A stretch of DNA of 64,000 nt from Caulobacteraceae bacterium (GTDB taxonomy: Bacteria; Pseudomonadota; Alphaproteobacteria; Caulobacterales; Aquidulcibacteraceae): contig JADJCG010000011.1 in the NCBI GenBank assembly GCA_016703335.1, positions 62,001 through 126,000 on the forward strand. Reading direction: 5' to 3'. The position numbers and the translations under genes were made by a program. Under the pieces are notes generated by a model. It was not told the DNA's origin, made no database searches, and worked only from the letters and a program-made list of their open reading frames with translations. Below are positions 62,872 to 64,000 of this stretch, in pieces; position 1 is the stretch's first letter, and every line of letters starts with the position of its first letter.

Positions 62872-63947
62872 TTCGGCTCTCGCGATAGGGGCGCAAGCCA
62901 ATGTCACGCATGACCAGAACGCGGACGGGCGCACCGGCGCGCACGCGCAAAGTCGGACGCACTTGGAGTTCGCGGTCGATGATCCGTCCGCCAGTGCGCG
63001 CCGCCTCCTGCGCGGCCGCGTCGGCGATATTTTGTGAGAGCGAGGCGCCGTCATCCTCGTCTTCGGCATTGTTGGCGACGACGCTGATGATCGCCGACAT
63101 GCCGATCGCGCCGATCAGACGATCCAGATGCAGATCGGTGCGGTCTGAAAGACCAGAAGCGCCGGCTGGATCGGCGCCTTGCATGCCCTGCAGACTGATC
63201 GACCAGCCGTTGGGCAGGATGAGACGGTTCCAAATCAAGAGGATCCTGCGATCGCCATAACGCACGCCATTATCGTACGTGCCGATCAGGCGCGAGCCTT
63301 GTGGGATGAGCAGATGCCTGCCGGTGACGCTGTCAAACACAGGCGCCGTCACCTGCGCGATCACACTGCCCGGCAGATCGGAATTAAGCTCCGTCGCTAA
63401 GGCTGCCGGAATCACCGCGCCCGCCATCACTTCATATCGCGACCGCGGCGGCCTTAAGCGCGACGGCAGGCCGTTCATCATCGGGCTCGGCGCGCGCTGA
63501 TGCGCGCTCGGCGTCGAAGAGAATGGGTGCTGAGCGCGCCACCTCTTGCGGGCTCGGCTCGGGCGGCGCCGATGTCGGCGCGCTGGCGGGCGATTGCCCA
63601 GACCATGCCGGATCCGACGGCGGGGCAAGGCCTTCTACAGTCTCCTCCTCGACCAGCGTATCGAGGTCACCGCCTTGAAGATCGGCGCTCGCATATTGGC
63701 CCGGCGCCGATTGGATCGATTCTGGCGGCCCGCCCGCCGTGGCGATGGCTTCAGCGTCGCGTCCGCGATTGGCTGGCTCTGCGCTCAGACCAAACAGCAA
63801 CGCCGCGGCGACGATCGCGCCCAGAGTGATGGCGCCGCCCAACAGCACTTTGCGTGACAAGCGCTTTGGCGATGGCGGGCGGGTGCGGATGGCAAGATCC
63901 GGTTGTGCTGGCGGTGGGTCCGCGCGTACGGCTTGGGCTTCGCTCAT
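62858..63947 (-). CDS. trbI: TrbI / VirB10-like conjugation protein, one frameshift
   Basis: From the ATG at 63947: a cytoplasmic N-terminus, one membrane helix KVLLGGAITLGAIVAAALLFGL and a Pro-rich periplasmic linker. After a break near 63480 the beta-barrel domain follows: VMAGAVIPAALATELNSDLPGSVIAQVTAPVFDSVTGRHLLIPQGSRLIGTYDNGVRYG, then VPTLRVRAGAPVRVLVMRDI. These are TrbI hallmarks. It is the outer-to-inner membrane linker of the type IV secretion channel. The start overlaps the stop of the upstream trbG gene. Confidence 0.9.
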
Positions 63948-64000
63948 GGCCGGCCTCGCCGCATCCGCCGCGCCGGCGGCGTGGTTGTTGTCCGTTCAAT
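63944..64000 (-). CDS. C-terminal end of a gene upstream of trbI, probably trbG
   Basis: Eighteen codons reading IERTTTTPPARRMRRGRP to a TGA that overlaps the trbI ATG. Gene order in Trb clusters places trbG (VirB9-like) here. Only the end is visible, so the identity is by position. Confidence 0.45.
   Translation of the reverse strand: MERTTTTPPARRMRRGRP

Noticed and set aside
1..64000. CRISPR array or insertion sequence
   Set aside because: No regularly spaced repeats and no transposase-like frame were found.

Overview
The window looks like chromosomal DNA of an alphaproteobacterium, plausibly in the Caulobacterales/Hyphomonadaceae range. Support comes from the high GC content, the FixL-FixJ-FixK oxygen-sensing cascade, cbb3 oxidase, a fused NarK1-NarK2, UbiM-like hydroxylase, DUF3618 and holin-like stress proteins, and a Trb-type conjugation locus. 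Its theme is low-oxygen and nitrate respiration, with nitrosative-stress defence and cofactor supply alongside.

Layout. 0-2.5 kb: two translationally coupled radical SAM genes and a divergent DUF547 protein. 2.5-6.4 kb: TMEM175-type channel, FAD oxidoreductase and a three-gene envelope/stress operon. 6.4-7.6 kb: mostly degenerate DNA with an 18-G run and a relic of a mobile-element DNA-binding gene. 7.6-14.7 kb: SDR, two universal stress proteins, an orphan receiver, fixJ, fixL, divergent fixK-like gene and a small cytochrome c. 14.7-16.1 kb: a scarred segment holding a mosaic partial copy of the 28.5-30.76 kb region and a truncated patatin. 16.1-22.9 kb: ccoNOQP, small protein, DUF2189, ccoI, ccoS (all on the minus strand). 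23-27.9 kb: Rnk, Ric, truncated haemoglobin, NsrR, then a MarR-type regulator with two thiol-redox proteins. 28.0-33 kb: zinc-ribbon protein and two ferritin-like diiron proteins, divergent from class II ribonucleotide reductase across a perfect FNR/FixK palindrome. 33-45.3 kb: hemerythrin and the operon narK-narG-narH-narJ-porin-narI-ppiase. 45.3-54.2 kb: Crp/Fnr regulator, mobA-moaA-moaD-tauE-moaE-moaB-moaC-moeA, hemN, nnrS. 54.2-60.5 kb: UbiM-like hydroxylase, ThDP enzyme, FAD-linked dehydrogenase, tryptophanase, AhpD-like protein. 60.5-64 kb: AbiE toxin-antitoxin pair and the start of a trb conjugation cluster (trbI, trbG end).

How it fits together. FixL/FixJ should sense low oxygen and drive FixK. 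FixK/Fnr sites (TTGAT-N4-ATCAA) are visible before narK, the Crp/Fnr gene, nrdJ, hemN (one mismatch) and tnaA. The moa/moe genes supply molybdopterin guanine dinucleotide to NarG, HemN makes haem without oxygen, NrdJ makes deoxynucleotides without oxygen, and NsrR/Ric/truncated haemoglobin/NnrS handle NO. No nitrite, NO or N2O reductase is in the window, so only nitrate to nitrite is shown.

Caveat. About 16 genes carry one or more frameshifts, several in short G or C runs, while the reading frame continues with family-typical sequence afterwards. Most are therefore more likely base-calling errors than true pseudogenes. I give the full corrected spans and mark the breaks. Genuine truncations (patatin, racemase fragment, 14.7 kb mosaic copy) are labelled pseudogene or repeat.
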